Counted from the first letter of the stretch, positions 1 through 9,841 are shown. The stretch is DNA of 64,000 nt from Pseudonocardia sp. TRM90224 (GCF_021245725.1 NZ_JAJGSX010000001.1:372001-436000); one strand, 5' to 3'. Made by a program: numbers and translations. Notes: generated by a model not told the origin, from the letters alone.

Positions 1-499
1 CGACCATCGCGGAGAGCCGTTCGGTCTCGCCCTTGATCCGTTTGGCGTAGTCGGCGACGTCTTCGGGGTCGGCGACGACGCCGTCGCACAGTGCCTCGGT
101 CATGGCTCTGATCCCGGCGAGCGGGGTGCGCAGGTCGTGGCTGATCCAGGCGACGAGTTGGCGGCGTGAGGCTTCGGCGGCGCGTTCGGCGGCGCGTGCC
201 TCGTGCAGCCACATGACGTCGTTGGCGATGCCGCGGCCGAGCAGTATCGCGGCGGGTGCGGTGACGAGTGCGACGACGACGCAGACGGTGGCGGTCTGGG
301 CGAGTTGCGGGGTGTACATGAACCCGCTGGTCCCGATGACGCCGCAGAGGGTGGCGACGACGGGCACCAGCACGAGCACAGTTGCGGCCGCGGTGATCGA
401 CCGTTGTCGCATGCGGGCGAGCAGGATGGCGCCGACGGCGGCGACCGGCACGGTGAGCATGACGGCGACGGGGACGACCGAGAGGAACTGGCTGATCAT
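1..499 (-). CDS. sensor histidine kinase, C-terminal part cut off by window edge
   Basis: Membrane sensor kinase of a two-component pair; it runs off the window at base 1, so only the first 166 codons are visible. The translation begins [20 protein letters not shown] and shows hydrophobic segments at about residues 3-25 and 35-88 with a very short extracytoplasmic part. A HisKA H-box follows ([15 protein letters not shown]), whose His is the expected phosphoacceptor. The ATPase domain is not in view. The ATG at 499 overlaps the TGA of the upstream response regulator by four bases (ATGA), so the two are translationally coupled and almost certainly partners. The signal sensed is unknown; the small sensor portion suggests membrane or intramembrane sensing, which is inference. 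Confidence 0.9.
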   Translation of the reverse strand, partial: MISQFLSVVPVAVMLTVPVAAVGAILLARMRQRSITAAATVLVLVPVVATLCGVIGTSGFMYTPQLAQTATVCVVVALVTAPAAILLGRGIANDVMWLHEARAAERAAEASRRQLVAWISHDLRTPLAGIRAMTEALCDGVVADPEDVADYAKRIKGETERLSAMV

Positions 500-1200
500 T
501 CGGCGGCCCGGTCGTAGCGGTATCCGACTCCCCAGACGGTGCTGATCCGCGTGGGCTCGGTGGGGTTCTGCTCGATCTTCTCGCGGAGGCGGCGGACGTG
601 GACGGTGACGGTGGACTGGTCGCCGAAGTCCCAGCCCCAGACCCGTTCGAGCAGTTCGGCGCGGGTGAAGGCCTGTCCGGGTCGGCGGACGAGGAAGGCG
701 AGCAGGTCGAACTCGCGCATGGTGAGGGTGAGCTCGCGGCCGGCGAGGGACGCGCGTCGGCCGGGGATGTCGACGCGCAGGTCGCCGTCGACGACGGGTT
801 CGATGCCGGCGTCGCGGACGGGGAGCTCGCGGGAGCGGCGCAGCACGGACGCGACCCTGAGCACGAGCTCGCGTGGGCTGAAGGGTTTGGTGACGTAGTC
901 GTCGGCGCCGAGTTCGAGCCCGAGCACCCGGTCTTCCTCTTCGCCGAGTGCGGTGAGCATGACGATCGGAATGTCGATCTTGCTGCTGCGCAGGCGCCGG
1001 CATACCTCGAGGCCGCCGAGGCGGGGCAGCATGAGGTCGAGGATGACGACGTCGGGTGGGCTGGTCGCGATCGTCCGCAGGGCTTGCTCGCCGTCGCTGG
1101 CGACGTCGACGCGGTATCCGGCGCGGTCGAGGTAGCGGCCGACGACGTCACGCACGGTGGTGTCGTCGTCGACGACGAGCGCGAGCAGGCGATCGGTCAC
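496..1200 (-). CDS. OmpR-family response regulator
   Basis: DNA-binding response regulator of 234 residues, normal length for the OmpR/PhoB class. The N-terminal receiver domain has the acidic pocket (VVDDDTT), the phosphoacceptor Asp in [10 protein letters not shown], the switch Thr in MLTALG and the Lys in [10 protein letters not shown]. The C-terminal winged helix contains [20 protein letters not shown] and [13 protein letters not shown], the usual DNA-contacting region. It is the first gene of a two-gene operon, and its stop overlaps the start of the histidine kinase that continues beyond the window edge. The 240 bases upstream (1201-1440) contain no gene and should hold its promoter. It is a different regulator from the MprA-like one at 4687-5385. 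Target genes cannot be read from the window. Confidence 0.93.
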   Translation of the reverse strand: MTDRLLALVVDDDTTVRDVVGRYLDRAGYRVDVASDGEQALRTIATSPPDVVILDLMLPRLGGLEVCRRLRSSKIDIPIVMLTALGEEEDRVLGLELGADDYVTKPFSPRELVLRVASVLRRSRELPVRDAGIEPVVDGDLRVDIPGRRASLAGRELTLTMREFDLLAFLVRRPGQAFTRAELLERVWGWDFGDQSTVTVHVRRLREKIEQNPTEPTRISTVWGVGYRYDRAAE

Positions 1201-1440
1201 GGGACGAGGCTATGCCGTGCAGTGCTCCCGGCGGCGGCGTGTCACTGGACCGTAAGAGCGGGAGCCCGCGCCGGCGCAGGGAGGGGGTACCGGCGCCGAC
1301 GCGGACCATGTCCCCGCTCGTGGGGCACCACGAGTAGGGACTGCGGACGACCGAATCACCCTGTGCTGTGTGCGTCAACCGGAAGCAGCCGAACGGGGTC
1401 GACATTCATCCACACCGGACAGAGGGGTGCTCGGGGACGG

Positions 1441-3177
1441 TCAGGCGGCCTTCAGCGTCACGTTGATCGTGCGGTCGACCAGCCGGACTTCCACGGTCTC
1501 CCCCGGTGCTCGCGAGCGCACAGCTGCTTGGAGCCCGTCGCCGGCGAGGATCCGTTTGCCGCCGAAGAACAGCACGACGTCGCCCACACGCATGCCGGCA
1601 GCCTCGGCGGCGCCGCCGGGTTCGACGGTCCTGACCCGCGCGCCGGAGAGCTCGAGGTCGTCCTCGACCCGAACTCCGAGCACGGCGCGGGACGCGGTCC
1701 CGGTGCGTTCGAGCTCGTCGGCCACCCGCTTGGCCTGATTGATCGGGATGGAGAACCCGACGCCGATCGAGCCGCCCTGCGCGGTTGTCGTCGCGATGGC
1801 CGAGTTGATGCCGATCACGCGCCCTTCCAGGTCGACGAGGGGGCCACCGGAGTTGCCGGGGTTGATGGCGGCGTCGGTCTGGATGGCGTTGAGGACGGTC
1901 TGTTCGCTGGCGCCTTGGTCGCCGCCGACGCTGACCGGGCGGTCGAGCGCGCTGACGATGCCGGCCGTGACGGTGCCGCCGAGGCGCAGCGGCGAGCCGA
2001 ACGCGATCACCTGCTGGCCGACCCTGACGGAGTCGGAGTTGCCGAGCTCGATGGTGCGCAGCCCGGTGACGCCGTCGGCGCGGACGAGTGCGAGGTCGGA
2101 GCTGGGGTCGCGGCCGACGATCCGGGCGGGCGCAGTGACGCCATCGTGGAAGACGGCGGTGATCCGGCCACCGGTGACGGCTGCTTCCTCGACGACGTGG
2201 TTGTTGGTGAGCAGGAGCCCGTCCGGCGAGATGATCATTCCGGAGCCTTCGCCGCTGCTCTGCGGGCCATCGGTGCGCAGTTGGACGACGCTGGGCAGCA
2301 CCCGCTCCGCCACCTGCTCGATCGCGCCGGGCGGGCCGGCGGCGGCCGGTGGCAACGGGTCGCCGAGCACGCTGGGTGAAGGCGAGGCGGCCTGGTTGCG
2401 GGACGCCAATGACGAGCCGACGACGCCGCCGACCGCGCCGCCGATCAGCGCGGCGACGAGTGCGATCACCGCGAGTGTCGCCAGGCCGATGTGTCGTGGT
2501 GGCTTGCCGGCCGGTGGGAGGAACCGGGGGTCGGGCGATGGCGGCACCGCGAAGGGCGCGGTCGGTGGGGCCGGTTGCACGAACGGGCCGGTGACCTGCT
2601 GGCTCCAGACCGGCTGGCCGCCGTTGCCGTAGCCGGGCTGACCGGACTGAGCAGGCTGTCCGGGCTGGGGTGCCGCGGCCCAGCCGCCGACGTTCCCGGC
2701 TCCCGGCCCCGGCGGCTGGGGTGCGGGGAGCAGCGGGATGAGGTCGGTGTCGTCGCGGGGCGCTGTCGGCGCGGTGACCACGCGCACCACGGGGGCGGTG
2801 GGGTCGGAGCTGGTCGCGTATTCGACCGGCGCGGTCGGACCGGGTGCCGGCGTGGGTTCGAGGGTTGGTGCCTCCTCGACGGCCACGGCGTTCTCGGGCG
2901 TCGGTTCCACCTCGGACGCGGCCGGCTCGCCATCGGCGAGCACCGGAGCGGGCGCCTCGGGGATGGGCTCGGCGATGGGCCCCGTGTCCTCTGCCGCCTC
3001 GATCGGTGCCGGTTCCGCAGGCTCGTCCTGGCTGCTGGACGCCGCTGCCGGGGTCACTGCGTGGGCAAGCTCCGCCGGGGCAGGCGGGGCCTGCTCGGGG
3101 CGTGCCCACGGACTGCTCGCGGCCTCGGTGTCGGCCGCTTCCTGAGTCGCGTCGGGCGAGGAGCTCTCGTTCGACAT
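1441..3177 (-). CDS. pepD: membrane-anchored HtrA/PepD-like serine protease with PDZ domain
   Basis: Envelope quality-control protease of 578 residues. A long Pro/Ala/Glu-rich cytoplasmic N-terminus (about 1-225) is followed by one membrane segment (IGLATLAVIALVAALIGGAV), then a trypsin-like domain with catalytic His in LLTNNHVV, Asp in SSDLALV and Ser in NPGNSGGPLV, and a C-terminal PDZ domain (LGVRVEDDLELSGARVRTVE onwards). This is the layout of mycobacterial PepD/HtrA. It lies 49 bases downstream of an MprB-like sensor and in the same direction, the mprA-mprB-pepD order known from mycobacteria, where the protease is part of the cell-envelope stress response regulated by MprA. Here co-regulation is inferred from position. 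The disordered N-terminal extension is longer than the catalytic part needs. Confidence 0.92.
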   Translation of the reverse strand: MSNESSSPDATQEAADTEAASSPWARPEQAPPAPAELAHAVTPAAASSSQDEPAEPAPIEAAEDTGPIAEPIPEAPAPVLADGEPAASEVEPTPENAVAVEEAPTLEPTPAPGPTAPVEYATSSDPTAPVVRVVTAPTAPRDDTDLIPLLPAPQPPGPGAGNVGGWAAAPQPGQPAQSGQPGYGNGGQPVWSQQVTGPFVQPAPPTAPFAVPPSPDPRFLPPAGKPPRHIGLATLAVIALVAALIGGAVGGVVGSSLASRNQAASPSPSVLGDPLPPAAAGPPGAIEQVAERVLPSVVQLRTDGPQSSGEGSGMIISPDGLLLTNNHVVEEAAVTGGRITAVFHDGVTAPARIVGRDPSSDLALVRADGVTGLRTIELGNSDSVRVGQQVIAFGSPLRLGGTVTAGIVSALDRPVSVGGDQGASEQTVLNAIQTDAAINPGNSGGPLVDLEGRVIGINSAIATTTAQGGSIGVGFSIPINQAKRVADELERTGTASRAVLGVRVEDDLELSGARVRTVEPGGAAEAAGMRVGDVVLFFGGKRILAGDGLQAAVRSRAPGETVEVRLVDRTINVTLKAA

Positions 3178-3226
3178 TCCATCACCGTTGTTCGTGGTCG
3201 GAGGATCATCGCTGAGCGTAAGCGAC

Positions 3227-4690
3227 TCAGGTCGTCGGCCGCCGACCCGGCAACCTCAGCACGAGCAACGCCCCGCCCTCGGGGGCCCGACCCGCCCACA
3301 CCGCGCCGCCGTGCCGCACTGCCACCTGTCGCACGATCGCCAGCCCGAGCCCCGATCCCGGCATTGTCCGTGATGTGTCGGCGCGGTAGAAGCGGTCGAA
3401 GACACGCGGGAGGTCCTCCTCGGCGATGCCGGGGCCGGCGTCGGCGACCTCGATGATCAGCGACCACTCGTCGAGCTGGCGCATCTGCACCCGCACGGAG
3501 GCGCCGGGCGGGCTCCACTTCGCGGCGTTGTCGAGCAGGTTCAGCACCGCGCGTTCGAGCGCGGTGGCGTCGCCGAACAGCGTCCACGGCACCAGTGTGG
3601 GCACGAACTCGGTGTCGCCCGCCCGGCGGCGGGCGCGTTCCAGTGCGCGCAGCACCACGTCGATCAGCTCGACGGGTTCGTGCACGACGAGCGGCGGATC
3701 GTCGCGGGCGAGCTCGACGAGGTCGCCCACCAGCGTGGACAGCTCGGCGACTTGGGCTTGCACGTCCTCGAGGATCTCCGCGCGGTCGGTCTCCGGCAAC
3801 GTCCGTGCCCCGGGTTTGCTCGCGGCGGCGAGCAGTTCGAGGTTGGTGCGCATCGACGTCAGCGGTGTGCGCAGCTCGTGTCCCGCGTCGGCGACCAGCC
3901 GCCGCTGCTGTTCCTGCGAGGCGGCGAGCGCCCCGAGCATCTCGTTGAAGCTCCTGGTGAGGCGGGCGAGCTCGTCGGTGCCGTCGACGGGGATCGGCTG
4001 CAGGTCGCCGGTTGCGGTCACCCGTTCCGTCGCTGCTGTCAGCCGGTCGACGGGCCGGAGGCCGGCCCTGGCAACTGCGACACCGGCGAACGCGGCGAGG
4101 ACCACGCCGATCCCGCCGACGATCGGCAGGGCGACGCCGAGCTTGGTGAAGACCTGCTGGGTGGCGTCGAGCTTCTGGGCGATCACGAGTGCCTGTCCGC
4201 GGCCGGCCGGCACGGCGACGACGCGGTAGGCGACGGTGCCGAGGGACTCGGTGCGCACCGACGGCTCCTCCTGCCCGTACGCGACGGCGAGCTCCGGCGC
4301 GCCGACCGGCGGAGCGGAGTCCTGGTTCGCCGCCGAGTAGAGGGCGACCCTCCCGTTGCCGGAATCGGAGCTGAGCAGACCGAGGCGGATGTCGGCGGCG
4401 CCGGACAGCTCCGTCGGGTAGGCGACGAGCTCCTGTGGTTCGAGGTCGCTCTCGGCCAGCGCGGTGGCACGTTGCAGCAGGTTGTCGTCGAGCGACTGCA
4501 TGATGTTGACCCGCACGGTGATGAACGCGGCCGCCGAGACGAGCACCACGGCGAGGCCCGCGACCAGCGCGGCGAGGATCCCGATGCGTGAGCGCAGCGA
4601 GAAGTTGTCCAGGGCCTCGATGCGCGGGGTCGAGCCGTCGGGCCGGCGCGACGGCCCCGACGTCGGGCGAGACATCGGTTTCGAGGTCAC
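3227..4690 (-). CDS. mprB: MprB-like envelope-stress sensor histidine kinase
   Basis: Histidine kinase of 487 residues from GTG 4690, which overlaps the TGA of the response regulator by four bases (GTGA); an in-frame ATG at 4675 is the alternative. Two membrane segments (about residues 33-55 and 180-203) enclose an extracytoplasmic sensor of about 125 residues. A HAMP linker ([19 protein letters not shown]), an H-box ([20 protein letters not shown]), an N-box ([11 protein letters not shown]) and G-boxes ([21 protein letters not shown]) follow, so it should be catalytically complete. The gene sits between the MprA-like regulator and the HtrA protease, the arrangement of the mycobacterial MprAB stress system. 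The symbol is assigned from this synteny plus the close similarity of the partner regulator to MprA. Confidence 0.9.
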   Translation of the reverse strand: MTSKPMSRPTSGPSRRPDGSTPRIEALDNFSLRSRIGILAALVAGLAVVLVSAAAFITVRVNIMQSLDDNLLQRATALAESDLEPQELVAYPTELSGAADIRLGLLSSDSGNGRVALYSAANQDSAPPVGAPELAVAYGQEEPSVRTESLGTVAYRVVAVPAGRGQALVIAQKLDATQQVFTKLGVALPIVGGIGVVLAAFAGVAVARAGLRPVDRLTAATERVTATGDLQPIPVDGTDELARLTRSFNEMLGALAASQEQQRRLVADAGHELRTPLTSMRTNLELLAAASKPGARTLPETDRAEILEDVQAQVAELSTLVGDLVELARDDPPLVVHEPVELIDVVLRALERARRRAGDTEFVPTLVPWTLFGDATALERAVLNLLDNAAKWSPPGASVRVQMRQLDEWSLIIEVADAGPGIAEEDLPRVFDRFYRADTSRTMPGSGLGLAIVRQVAVRHGGAVWAGRAPEGGALLVLRLPGRRPTT

Positions 4691-5385
4691 GGCGGGGTGT
4701 CGCGCAGCACGTACCCGACGCCGCGGACGGTGTGGATCAGCCGCAGCTCGCCCTCCTGCTCGGTCTTGCGGCGGAGGTAGCCGATGTATACCTCCAGCGC
4801 GTTGCCGGTGGTCGGGAAGTCGTAGCCCCAGACCTGTTCGAGGATCTGCGCGCGGGTCAGAACGCGGCGGGGGTGCGAGAGCAGCAGCTCGAGCAGGGAG
4901 AACTCGGTGCGGGTGAGGCTTATCGGGCGCTCGCCACGCCGCACGTCCCTGGTCTCGGGGTCGAGGCTCAGGTCGGCGAACTCCAGCGGCTTGCTTTGGC
5001 CGGCCGCGGCGGCGATCTCGTCGGGGGTGCGGCGGCGCAGCAGTGCGCGCAGCCGGGCGAGCAGTTCCTCCAGCGCGAACGGCTTCGGTAGGTAGTCGTC
5101 GGCGCCCGCGTCGAGGCCCGCGACCCGGTCGGAGACGGCGTCGCGTGCGGTGAGCACGAGGATGGGCAGGTCGTCGCCGCCGCTGCGGAGGCGGCGGCAC
5201 ACTTCGAGGCCGTCGAGCCGCGGCATCATGACGTCGAGCACCAGCGCGTCGGGGCGCTGGGCAGCGACGGCGTCGAGGCCGGCTTGTCCGTCGTTGGCGA
5301 GCTCGACCTGGTAGCCGTTGAACGCGAGCGAGCGGCGCAGTGACTCGCGCACGGCACGGTCGTCGTCGACTACAAGGATGCGCAT
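4687..5385 (-). CDS. mprA: MprA-like response regulator
   Basis: OmpR-class response regulator of 232 residues starting [20 protein letters not shown], nearly the same N-terminus as mycobacterial MprA as I recall it. The receiver has the acidic pair, the phosphoacceptor Asp in [18 protein letters not shown], Thr in VLTARD and Lys in [15 protein letters not shown]. The winged-helix domain ends with [13 protein letters not shown] and [11 protein letters not shown]. It is first in the operon mprA-mprB-pepD, with a 65-base gap to the convergently unrelated gene at 5451. In mycobacteria MprA controls sigma factors and PepD under detergent and envelope stress; that role is carried over here from the family and the gene order. 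Autoregulation is expected, but I see no clear operator. Confidence 0.94.
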   Translation of the reverse strand: MRILVVDDDRAVRESLRRSLAFNGYQVELANDGQAGLDAVAAQRPDALVLDVMMPRLDGLEVCRRLRSGGDDLPILVLTARDAVSDRVAGLDAGADDYLPKPFALEELLARLRALLRRRTPDEIAAAAGQSKPLEFADLSLDPETRDVRRGERPISLTRTEFSLLELLLSHPRRVLTRAQILEQVWGYDFPTTGNALEVYIGYLRRKTEQEGELRLIHTVRGVGYVLRDTPP

Positions 5386-5450
5386 GCGGCCAGTCTGACC
5401 GCCGGGTCTGAGATGCACCTGAGAGTTGCCGAGGGAGCGCATGTGGTCTC

Positions 5451-6323
5451 TCACTGTTCGAATGACACGAGGTAGTTGGCCGCCATGTCGGCGTCGCCGT
5501 GGCCGGCTTCGACCGCGCGCCGCATCCGCGCGCCGGCCGCGGCCGCGACGTCGAGCCGCAGGCCCGCATCGGCGGCCGCTGCGGCGATGAGGTCGGCGTC
5601 CTTGGCGGCGTTCGCGACGGAGAAGGCGGGCGTCCATTCCTCCGCCAGGATCGCTGCCGCCTTGGCCCGCAGGTAGGGCTGGTCGAGCGGGCCGCCGCTG
5701 ACGACGTCGAGGAACGCCTTCGGGTCGACGCCGAGGCCGCGGGCGAGTGCGACCGCCTCCGCCGCGCCCGCTGTCACGGCGAGCACCCAGCTGTTGAGGA
5801 CGAGCTTGAGCCGGCTCGCCGGAAGGTCGGCGGCGTCGTCGGCGACCCACCTGGTCGCCCTGCCTACGGCGTCGAAGACGGGCTGGACGATCGTCCGGGC
5901 TTCGGGCGAGCCGGCCGCGAGCACGAGCAGTTGGCCCTGCTCGGCGGGCTGGCGAGTGCCGGAAACGGGGGCGTCGACGAAGTGCGTGCCGTGCGCGGCG
6001 GCGAATGCGAGCGCCTGGTCCTGCTCGATGCCGGCGGTGGTCATCTGCGCCCACACCTGCCCGGCGGCGAGGCCGTCGGCGGCTCGTTCCATCACGGCGA
6101 GCACGTGGCTCGCGTCGCCCAGCATCGTGATGACGACGTCGGCGCCGCGCACCGCGTCGGCCGGGTCGGCGGCCAGCACGGCCCCGCCGTCGGCGAGCGG
6201 GCGCGCCTTCTCCGCGGTCCGGTTCCAGACCCGCAGCTCGTGCCCGGCAGCGAGGATGTTGCGCCCCATGGCGGCACCCATGATCCCGGCGCCGAGGAGC
6301 GCCACGCTGGGGTTGTGCGTCAT
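5451..6323 (-). CDS. NAD(P)-dependent beta-hydroxyacid dehydrogenase family oxidoreductase
   Basis: Soluble dehydrogenase of 290 residues in the 3-hydroxyisobutyrate/6-phosphogluconate dehydrogenase superfamily. The Rossmann motif [12 protein letters not shown] is at residues 8-19, the substrate-binding [16 protein letters not shown] near 120, and the catalytic Lys in [10 protein letters not shown] near 170, followed by the all-alpha C-terminal domain. The ATG at 6323 is preferred over an upstream GTG because the Rossmann fold begins seven residues later. Members act on short hydroxy acids, glyoxylate derivatives or imines, and the substrate cannot be told here. It is monocistronic: the MprA gene ends the region on one side and a divergent methyltransferase starts 57 bases away on the other. 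Confidence 0.88.
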   Translation of the reverse strand: MTHNPSVALLGAGIMGAAMGRNILAAGHELRVWNRTAEKARPLADGGAVLAADPADAVRGADVVITMLGDASHVLAVMERAADGLAAGQVWAQMTTAGIEQDQALAFAAAHGTHFVDAPVSGTRQPAEQGQLLVLAAGSPEARTIVQPVFDAVGRATRWVADDAADLPASRLKLVLNSWVLAVTAGAAEAVALARGLGVDPKAFLDVVSGGPLDQPYLRAKAAAILAEEWTPAFSVANAAKDADLIAAAAADAGLRLDVAAAAGARMRRAVEAGHGDADMAANYLVSFEQ

Positions 6324-6379
6324 GGCGTCGACACTATTCCCGTATCGGAGGTGCGTCGGCAGCGCGCCGCCACACCATC

Positions 6380-7447
6380 GTGGGCACAATCGAGCCGGTG
6401 GACGACGACCGCTCTCGCGCGTTCGGCGCGCAACTGCTCGGGATGCTGACCGGGCACACCCTGACCATGCTGATCGGGATCGGTCACCGGACCGGGCTGT
6501 TCGTGGCTGCTGCGCAAGCGCCGGTGACGTGCGCAGAGCTGGCTGAGCGCGCCGGCTTGACCGAGCGGTACGTGCGCGAGTGGCTCGGCGCGATGGTGAC
6601 CGGCGGGATCATGGAGTACGACGAACCGGGTGGCCGCTACTCGCTGCCCGCCGAGCACGCCGTGTTCCTCACGGGCGAGCGCGCGAGCAACGTCGGACCC
6701 GTCACGGAGACGTTGCAGACCCTCAGCACGATCATGCCGCAGGTGGAGCGGTGTTTCCGGGACGGCGGCGGGGTCCCGTTCGGCGAGTACGCGGCGGTGG
6801 CCGGCGATTCACTCGGGGCGACGTGGCGCTACATCTACCCCGAGAAGCTCCTCGACGGGTTCGTCGGTGCGGTCCCGGGGCTGACCGAGCGGTTGGCCGA
6901 GGGGGCGCGGGTGCTCGATCTCGGGTGCGGCAGCGGTCTTGCGATCAACCTGCTGGCCGAGGCGTTCCCGCGCTCGGAGTTCGTCGGCGTGGACATCGCG
7001 GCCGATGCGGTTGCGTTCGCGGAGGCGGAACGCGCCAGGATCGGGCTGCCGAACGCGAGCTTCGCCCAGGGGGACGCCGCTGAGCTGCCGCGGGAGCCGG
7101 CGTTCGACGTGATCATGGCGTTCGACGCGATCCACGACCAGCACTCCCCCGACGTCGTGCTGCGCAAGGTGCGCGAGGCGCTCGCGCCGGGTGGGGTGTT
7201 CATGATGGTCGAGACGAAGTTCTCCCGTGACGTCGCCCGGAACATCGGCAACCCGCACGCGCCGATGATCTACTCCATCAGCACGCTGTTCTGCGTGCCC
7301 GCCTCGCTCGCCGACGGCGGTGCGGCGCTCGGCGCGGTGTGGGGCACCGAGCTGGCGGGCGAGATGCTCGCCGAGGCCGGGTTCGGGCGCGTGCGGCTGC
7401 TGGACTCGCCGCGCCCGCAGAACTGCATCTTCGTCTGCGAGGTTTAA
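6380..7447 (+). CDS. class I SAM-dependent methyltransferase with N-terminal winged helix
   Basis: Methyltransferase of 355 residues. The first ~90 residues form a winged-helix segment typical of dimeric O-methyltransferases and Rv2258c-like proteins (AELAERAGLTERYVREWLGA). The SAM fold has motif I VLDLGCGSGLAINLLAE, an acidic residue in FVGVDIAAD that should bind the ribose, and the post-motif FDVIMAFDAIHDQ. GTG 6380 or GTG 6398 can start it. Its TAA interlocks with the TAA of the convergent gene at 7444-7917 (shared TTAA), so there is no space for a terminator between them. Substrate is unknown; such proteins methylate small secondary metabolites, and no biosynthetic cluster is nearby. Confidence 0.87.
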   Translation: MGTIEPVDDDRSRAFGAQLLGMLTGHTLTMLIGIGHRTGLFVAAAQAPVTCAELAERAGLTERYVREWLGAMVTGGIMEYDEPGGRYSLPAEHAVFLTGERASNVGPVTETLQTLSTIMPQVERCFRDGGGVPFGEYAAVAGDSLGATWRYIYPEKLLDGFVGAVPGLTERLAEGARVLDLGCGSGLAINLLAEAFPRSEFVGVDIAADAVAFAEAERARIGLPNASFAQGDAAELPREPAFDVIMAFDAIHDQHSPDVVLRKVREALAPGGVFMMVETKFSRDVARNIGNPHAPMIYSISTLFCVPASLADGGAALGAVWGTELAGEMLAEAGFGRVRLLDSPRPQNCIFVCEV

Positions 7448-7917
7448 GGCCGTTCCTTCTCGCCGGCTTCGAGGAGGGCGACGACCTCGGCGATCCGCTG
7501 TGCGCGGTCGGCGGGGCGGCGGGTGGTCGCGTCGATCCACTTGAGGAACTTCTTGCGGTAGAAGGTCGCGAGCGCGTCGAAGGCAGCGCCGGCGGCAGGG
7601 TTCGCGTCAAAGGCGGCGGCGAGGTCGGCGGCGAGGTCGGCCCGCTGCGGGCCCTCCGGGGCGAGCTCGACGTCGACGCTGTCGCCGGCTGCGAGACCGC
7701 AGTCGCGGCGCCACGCCGCACCGAGCACCACGCCGTAGCCGCTGTCGAGCGGTTCCATCGGACCGCGCACCGGCATCCCGTTGACGGTGCCGGTGATGTG
7801 GTGGACCGCCTTCTTCCCCCAGGCGGCGTCCGGGTCGAACGGCGCGGGGACGAACACGCCCTTGCGCGGGCCCGTGACCAGCACGGTCGTGAACCGCTTC
7901 GCCTTCTGGGTCGTCAT
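7444..7917 (-). CDS. DUF1905/YdeI-like protein
   Basis: Small cytoplasmic protein of 157 residues. The N-terminal ~90 residues match the DUF1905 beta-barrel pattern ([57 protein letters not shown]). The C-terminal helical part ([20 protein letters not shown]) matches the YdeI/OmpD-associated tail. ATG 7917 overlaps the TGA of lspA by four bases, so it is translationally coupled to the lipoprotein signal peptidase. The family has no settled biochemical role. The link with lspA is seen in position only. Confidence 0.8.
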   Translation of the reverse strand: MTTQKAKRFTTVLVTGPRKGVFVPAPFDPDAAWGKKAVHHITGTVNGMPVRGPMEPLDSGYGVVLGAAWRRDCGLAAGDSVDVELAPEGPQRADLAADLAAAFDANPAAGAAFDALATFYRKKFLKWIDATTRRPADRAQRIAEVVALLEAGEKERP

Positions 7918-8408
7918 GCGGCGCTCCCGTCCTCCACCTTCGCCGTGGGCCGGAGCGCGGCGAGCACCACGAGCACCGCGCCGACAGTGATCAGGGTGTC
8001 GGGCAGGTTGAAGGTCGGGAACCAGCCCGTGTGGAAGTAGTCGGCGACAGCGCCGTCGACGGCGCGGCTGAGCAGGTTGGTCAGCGCGCCGGCGAGGATC
8101 CCTCCGAGGCCGACGAGCCCCGGCCACGGGATGGACGCCGCCGACACCCACGCGTATCCGGCGAGCACGAGCGTCACCAGCGCCGTTCCGGCGAGCACCA
8201 CCCCGTCGGGCAGGCCCTGCCCGAGGCTGAAGGCGACTCCGGTGTTGTAGGTGAGGCGCAGCTGCAGCGGACCGAGGTCGACGGCGCCGCCGTCGGAGAG
8301 CGCGGCGACCATCGCGAGCTTGACCAGCCACGCGATCACCACCAACGCCACCACCTCGACGGCAAGCACGATCCGCCGCTTGCCGCTCGCCCGCACCTGG
8401 TTGGCCAC
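7914..8408 (-). CDS. lspA: lipoprotein signal peptidase II (LspA)
   Basis: Integral membrane aspartyl protease that removes signal peptides from diacylglyceryl-modified prolipoproteins. About 164 residues from GTG 8408; an ATG at 8453 is open but would leave only about 20 bases to the divergent gene. Four membrane segments are visible. The family motifs are [29 protein letters not shown] and [11 protein letters not shown]; the Asp in VADYF and the Asp in NLPD are the expected catalytic pair. The usual NLIDR is NLLSR here, a substitution outside the catalytic pair. Several lipobox proteins in the window (11024, 18124, 21933, 32162) would be its substrates. The stop overlaps the start of the DUF1905 gene. 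Confidence 0.88.
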   Translation of the reverse strand: MANQVRASGKRRIVLAVEVVALVVIAWLVKLAMVAALSDGGAVDLGPLQLRLTYNTGVAFSLGQGLPDGVVLAGTALVTLVLAGYAWVSAASIPWPGLVGLGGILAGALTNLLSRAVDGAVADYFHTGWFPTFNLPDTLITVGAVLVVLAALRPTAKVEDGSAA

Positions 8409-8473
8409 GCAATCAGCATGCCAGCAGCCGACTTCGGGCTGCGGCGCGCACACGGCGCTGCAACGGTGTGCGC

Positions 8474-9247
8474 ATGTCGCAGAGCAACGGGCGCCGGGTC
8501 GCCGTGATCACCGGGGTGAGCCGCCGGATCGGGATCGGCGCGGCGGTCGCCCGCCGGTTCACCGGCGCAGGCGTGGACGTGTTCCTGCACCACTGGGAGC
8601 CGCACGACGCCGAGCAGCCGTGGGGTGCCGACCGCGGCGGCGCGCAGAGCATCGTCGACGAGCTGGTTGCGACCGGCGTGCGCGTCGAGCAGCTCGCCGC
8701 CGACTTCGCGGAGCCTTCGGCGCCGGCCACGGTGATCGACGCGGCGGTCGCGGCGTTCGGCCACATCGACATCCTCGTCGCCAACCACGCCCGCAGCGGC
8801 ATCCAGACCCTCGAAGCTCTCACCGCCGACGAGGTCGACCTCACCTACGCCGTCAACACCCGTGCGACGTTGCTGCTGGTCAAGGAGTTCGCGCGGCAGC
8901 ACGACGACGAGCGTCCCGGCCGGGTGATCATGATGACCTCGGGCCAGCACCGCGGCCCGATGCCGGCCGAGCTGCCCTACATCGCGTCCAAGGGCGCACT
9001 GCACCAGCTGACGCTGAGCCTCGCCCATCACCTCGCGCCGCGGAACATCACCGTCAACACCGTCGACCCGGGCGCCACCGACACCGGCTACGCCGACGAA
9101 GAGACCACCCGCGCTGTCATCGAGCACGCACCGATGGGCCGCTGGGGCCACCCGGACGACGCCGCGAAGCTCATCTCCTGGCTCACCGGGCCCGACGCGG
9201 GCTGGGTGACGGGACAGGTGATCGTCTCCAACGGGGGCGGCTGGTGA
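8474..9247 (+). CDS. short-chain dehydrogenase/reductase
   Basis: Classical SDR of 257 residues from ATG 8474; an in-frame GTG at 8468 is possible. The nucleotide-binding motif is modified to [16 protein letters not shown] instead of TGxxxGIG, the NAG motif is ANHARS, and the catalytic Ser-Tyr-Lys set is Ser in MMTSGQHRG with Tyr and Lys in [10 protein letters not shown]. The C-terminus ([11 protein letters not shown]) is family-typical. The substrate is unknown; the changed Gly motif puts it near the 3-ketoacyl-reductase-like 'SDR family oxidoreductase' group in actinobacteria. It is divergent from lspA and followed by the tRNA gene 64 bases later. Confidence 0.87.
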   Translation: MSQSNGRRVAVITGVSRRIGIGAAVARRFTGAGVDVFLHHWEPHDAEQPWGADRGGAQSIVDELVATGVRVEQLAADFAEPSAPATVIDAAVAAFGHIDILVANHARSGIQTLEALTADEVDLTYAVNTRATLLLVKEFARQHDDERPGRVIMMTSGQHRGPMPAELPYIASKGALHQLTLSLAHHLAPRNITVNTVDPGATDTGYADEETTRAVIEHAPMGRWGHPDDAAKLISWLTGPDAGWVTGQVIVSNGGGW

Positions 9248-9311
9248 GCTCGTGGCTCACCAGTGCCGGACCGCAAACGGCTCGCGGCCATGGCCTAGGA
9301 TCCTGTGCAAC

Positions 9312-9384
9312 GCCCTCGTAGCTCAGGGGATAGAGCATCGGTTTCCTAAACCGTGTGTCGCAGGTTCGAATCCTGCCGGGGGCA
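9312..9384 (+). tRNA. tRNA-Arg, anticodon CCT
   Basis: Cloverleaf of 73 bases. The acceptor stem GCCCTCG pairs with CGGGGGC with one T-G wobble, the discriminator is A, and CCA is not encoded. The anticodon loop is TTCCTAA with anticodon CCT (reads AGG). The T arm is GCAGG-TTCGAAT-CCTGC. The outermost anticodon-stem pair is a T-T mismatch. AGG is a rare codon in GC-rich actinobacteria, so this is a minor isoacceptor. Confidence 0.95.
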
Positions 9385-9442
9385 CTCGATTGGGTGAGGT
9401 GTGCTCGCGGAGGGCGCGAGCCTTCATCTCGTGATGTGTCTT

Positions 9443-9487
9443 CTGGGGGCCGAGCCCCCAGACCCCCTGCCGGAGGGGCTTCGCCCC
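9443..9487 (+). terminator. two GC-rich hairpins after tRNA-Arg
   Basis: CTGGGGGC (9443-9450) and GCCCCCAG (9454-9461) form a perfect 8-bp stem with a 3-base loop. A second stem GGGGC-TTC-GCCCC follows at 9475-9487. There is no T-run, as is usual in high-GC actinobacteria. The position 58 bases after the tRNA fits transcription termination. Confidence 0.6.
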
Positions 9488-9504
9488 CCGGACCCCCCTT
9501 CCAA

Positions 9505-9841
9505 GCTCTTGTTCGTCGCTTCGCCTCCCGTTCTGGGCTCTTGTTCGTCGCTTCGCCTCCCGTTCCGGGCTCTTGCTCGTCGCTTCGCCTCCCGTTCCGG
9601 GCTCTCGTTCGTCGCTTCGCCTCCCGTTCCGGGCTCTCGTTCGTCGCTTCGCCCCCGTTCCGGGCTCTTGCTCCTCGCTTCGCCTCCCGTTCCGGGCTCT
9701 CGTTCGTCGCTTCGCCTCCCGTTCCGGGCTCTCGTTCGTCGCTTCGCCTCCCGTTCCGGGCTCTCGTTCGTCGCTTCGCCTCGCGTTCCGGGCTCTCGTT
9801 CGTCGCTTCGCCTCCCGTTCCGGGCTCCTGTTCGTCGCTCC
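9505..9841. repeat. 32-bp tandem repeat array, about 10.5 units
   Basis: Units start with GCTC at 9505, 9537, 9569, 9601, 9633, 9664, 9696, 9728, 9760, 9792 and 9824 (the last partial). The period is 32 bp except for one 31-bp unit. Each unit contains TTCGTCGCTTCGCCTCC followed by CCCGTTCCGGG, whose CCCG and CGGG ends can pair. Units differ by one to three substitutions. Because 32 is not a multiple of three, all six frames stay open by accident, so the array is non-coding. Together with the hairpins before it, it fills the 488 bases between the tRNA and the next gene. Confidence 0.9.

Noticed and set aside
3227-5569. Fused frame joining MprB with upstream DNA
   Set aside because: The N-terminal part is an Arg/Pro-rich shadow of the response regulator gene; the GTG at 4690 with GTGA overlap is the true start.
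9505-9841. CRISPR array
   Set aside because: Units are contiguous 32-bp tandem copies without unique spacers, and no cas genes are near.
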